This document shows positions 50,349-51,048 of a stretch of 51,048 bases of DNA, piece by piece (the stretch's first letter is position 1; the number at the start of each line of letters is the position of its first letter). The stretch is taken from NCBI GenBank assembly GCA_030656555.1, contig JAUSPN010000005.1, positions 1 through 51,048 on the forward strand, written 5' to 3'. The stretch is from Candidatus Desulfaltia sp. (lineage in GTDB: Bacteria > Desulfobacterota > Desulfobacteria > Desulfobacterales > ETH-SRB1). The notes beneath the pieces are model-generated. The model was not told where the DNA came from and did no database searches. It worked only from the letters and a program-made list of their open reading frames with translations. The position numbers were made by a program, and so were the translations under genes.

Positions 50349-51048
50349 ATGTCTGCAACCGATTATTATAAAATACTTGGTGTAAGCAAAAATGCTTCTG
50401 ACGTGGAAATCAAAAAGGCTTACCGGACGCTTGCCATGAAGTATCATCCTGATCATACTAAAGGAGATAAAGCAGATGAAGAAACGTTTAAGAAAATAAG
50501 CGAGGCTTATGCTGTTCTTAGCGATAAGAAAAAACGCAGCCAATATGATACATTCGGCTCAACCGGATTCCAGCAGCGCTATTCACAGGAAGATATATTT
50601 AAAGGGTTTGATTTTTCAGATATTCTAAGAGAGTTCGGCATGGGCGGTGCAAGCTTCTCAACTGGCAAACAAGGCGATACGCGCTTTGCTTTTGAAAATA
50701 ATTCCCCTTTTGGCACGCGTGCAAGACGCCAGCAAGCTCAAATTAAAGGATCTGACCTGCTATACGAATTACATCTTACAATACAGGAGGTGGCAACAGG
50801 AACCAATAAGACTGTAAAGTTGCAGGAGAATGGTCACAGTGAAAATATAACAGTAAAAATTCCAAAAGGAATGATTTCAGGGAAAAAACTGCGCCTTGTA
50901 GGAAAAGGTCAGCAAAGCCCATATGGAGGGCCTCCCGGGGATCTGTATATTCAATCCAAAGTGCTTGACGATCCGGTTTACAGCGTAAAAGGATATAACC
51001 TTTATATAAACAGGGAAATAAAATTGAGCGAAGCCCTTCTTGGAACCA
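50349..51048 (+). CDS. DnaJ-class co-chaperone, CbpA-like (3' end outside window)
   Basis: The first 233 residues are visible. A J domain (4-68) has the YHPDHT loop with the HPD motif that stimulates DnaK. A glycine/phenylalanine-rich linker (about 70-125) follows, then the substrate-binding domain beginning [18 protein letters not shown] and [10 protein letters not shown]. There is no CxxCxGxG zinc-finger region, so this is a type II (CbpA/DnaJ2-like) rather than a canonical DnaJ. AAGGAAATATAA precedes the ATG. Confidence 0.93.
   Translation, partial: MSATDYYKILGVSKNASDVEIKKAYRTLAMKYHPDHTKGDKADEETFKKISEAYAVLSDKKKRSQYDTFGSTGFQQRYSQEDIFKGFDFSDILREFGMGGASFSTGKQGDTRFAFENNSPFGTRARRQQAQIKGSDLLYELHLTIQEVATGTNKTVKLQENGHSENITVKIPKGMISGKKLRLVGKGQQSPYGGPPGDLYIQSKVLDDPVYSVKGYNLYINREIKLSEALLGT

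Overview
The window looks like chromosomal DNA of a Desulfobacterota bacterium, most likely of the Desulfobacterales type. This is inference from gene content: a DUF6178-type protein, a class II (B12-dependent) ribonucleotide reductase, a pilMNOPQ operon led by a small HTH gene, a Fur-FeoA fusion ahead of feoAB, NtrC-type sigma-54 signalling, moderate AT-richness, and intergenic regions full of short dispersed palindromic repeats. Nearly all genes are housekeeping or envelope genes. No rRNA, tRNA, CRISPR array or prophage was seen.

Layout. 1-700: end of a BrnT/BrnA toxin-antitoxin locus and a broken gene remnant. 742-5000: rdgB, nitroreductase, AmpG-like permease and DUF6178 protein. 5280-8632: rsmD, coaD and nrdJ. 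8629-11645: YqaA-like membrane protein, pcm, a K+ channel with RCK domain and 5-formyl-THF cyclo-ligase. 12065-14838: serS and thrC, overlapping. 15029-17762: LysM protein and TPR lipoprotein. 17876-23532 (minus): type IV pilus operon HTH-pilM-pilN-pilO-pilP-pilQ. 24018-27103: mlaE-mlaF-mlaD lipid transport operon. 27138-30318: sensor kinase and NtrC-type regulator. 30604-37186 (minus): TPR membrane protein, SH3 protein, feoB, feoA, Fur-FeoA fusion, FmdB zinc ribbon, APS-kinase-like protein and APH-fold kinase. 37484-40550: PfkB kinase, a 5'-truncated sensor kinase and an IS200-type element. 41003-47942: M48 peptidase with TPRs, second-type EF-G, GerMN protein, trmJ, ndk and a radical SAM protein. 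48072-51048: mnmG and a DnaJ/CbpA-like chaperone cut by the window end.

The most interesting signal lies just after the NtrC-type regulator, in the intergenic region 30319-30603. Two inverted repeats spaced 21 bp apart are followed by a near-perfect sigma-54 -24/-12 promoter. About 12 nt further on, a stretch of about 75 nt ends in a strong intrinsic terminator whose loop reads ACCTCCC; a second CTCC-type tract lies upstream of the stem. This looks like a sigma-54-dependent small RNA with two anti-Shine-Dalgarno motifs, encoded beside its probable activator. The arrangement resembles CbrB-CrcZ of Pseudomonas, but the sequence motifs differ.

A second theme is repeat ecology. At least eight families of short palindromic or tandem-like repeats sit between genes. 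Two have run into coding sequence and now encode C-terminal tails (mnmG and the radical SAM gene). One separates pilO from pilP. A 193-bp hairpin MITE-like element separates the kinase from its regulator, and an IS200-type insertion abuts a kinase gene that has lost its 5' part.
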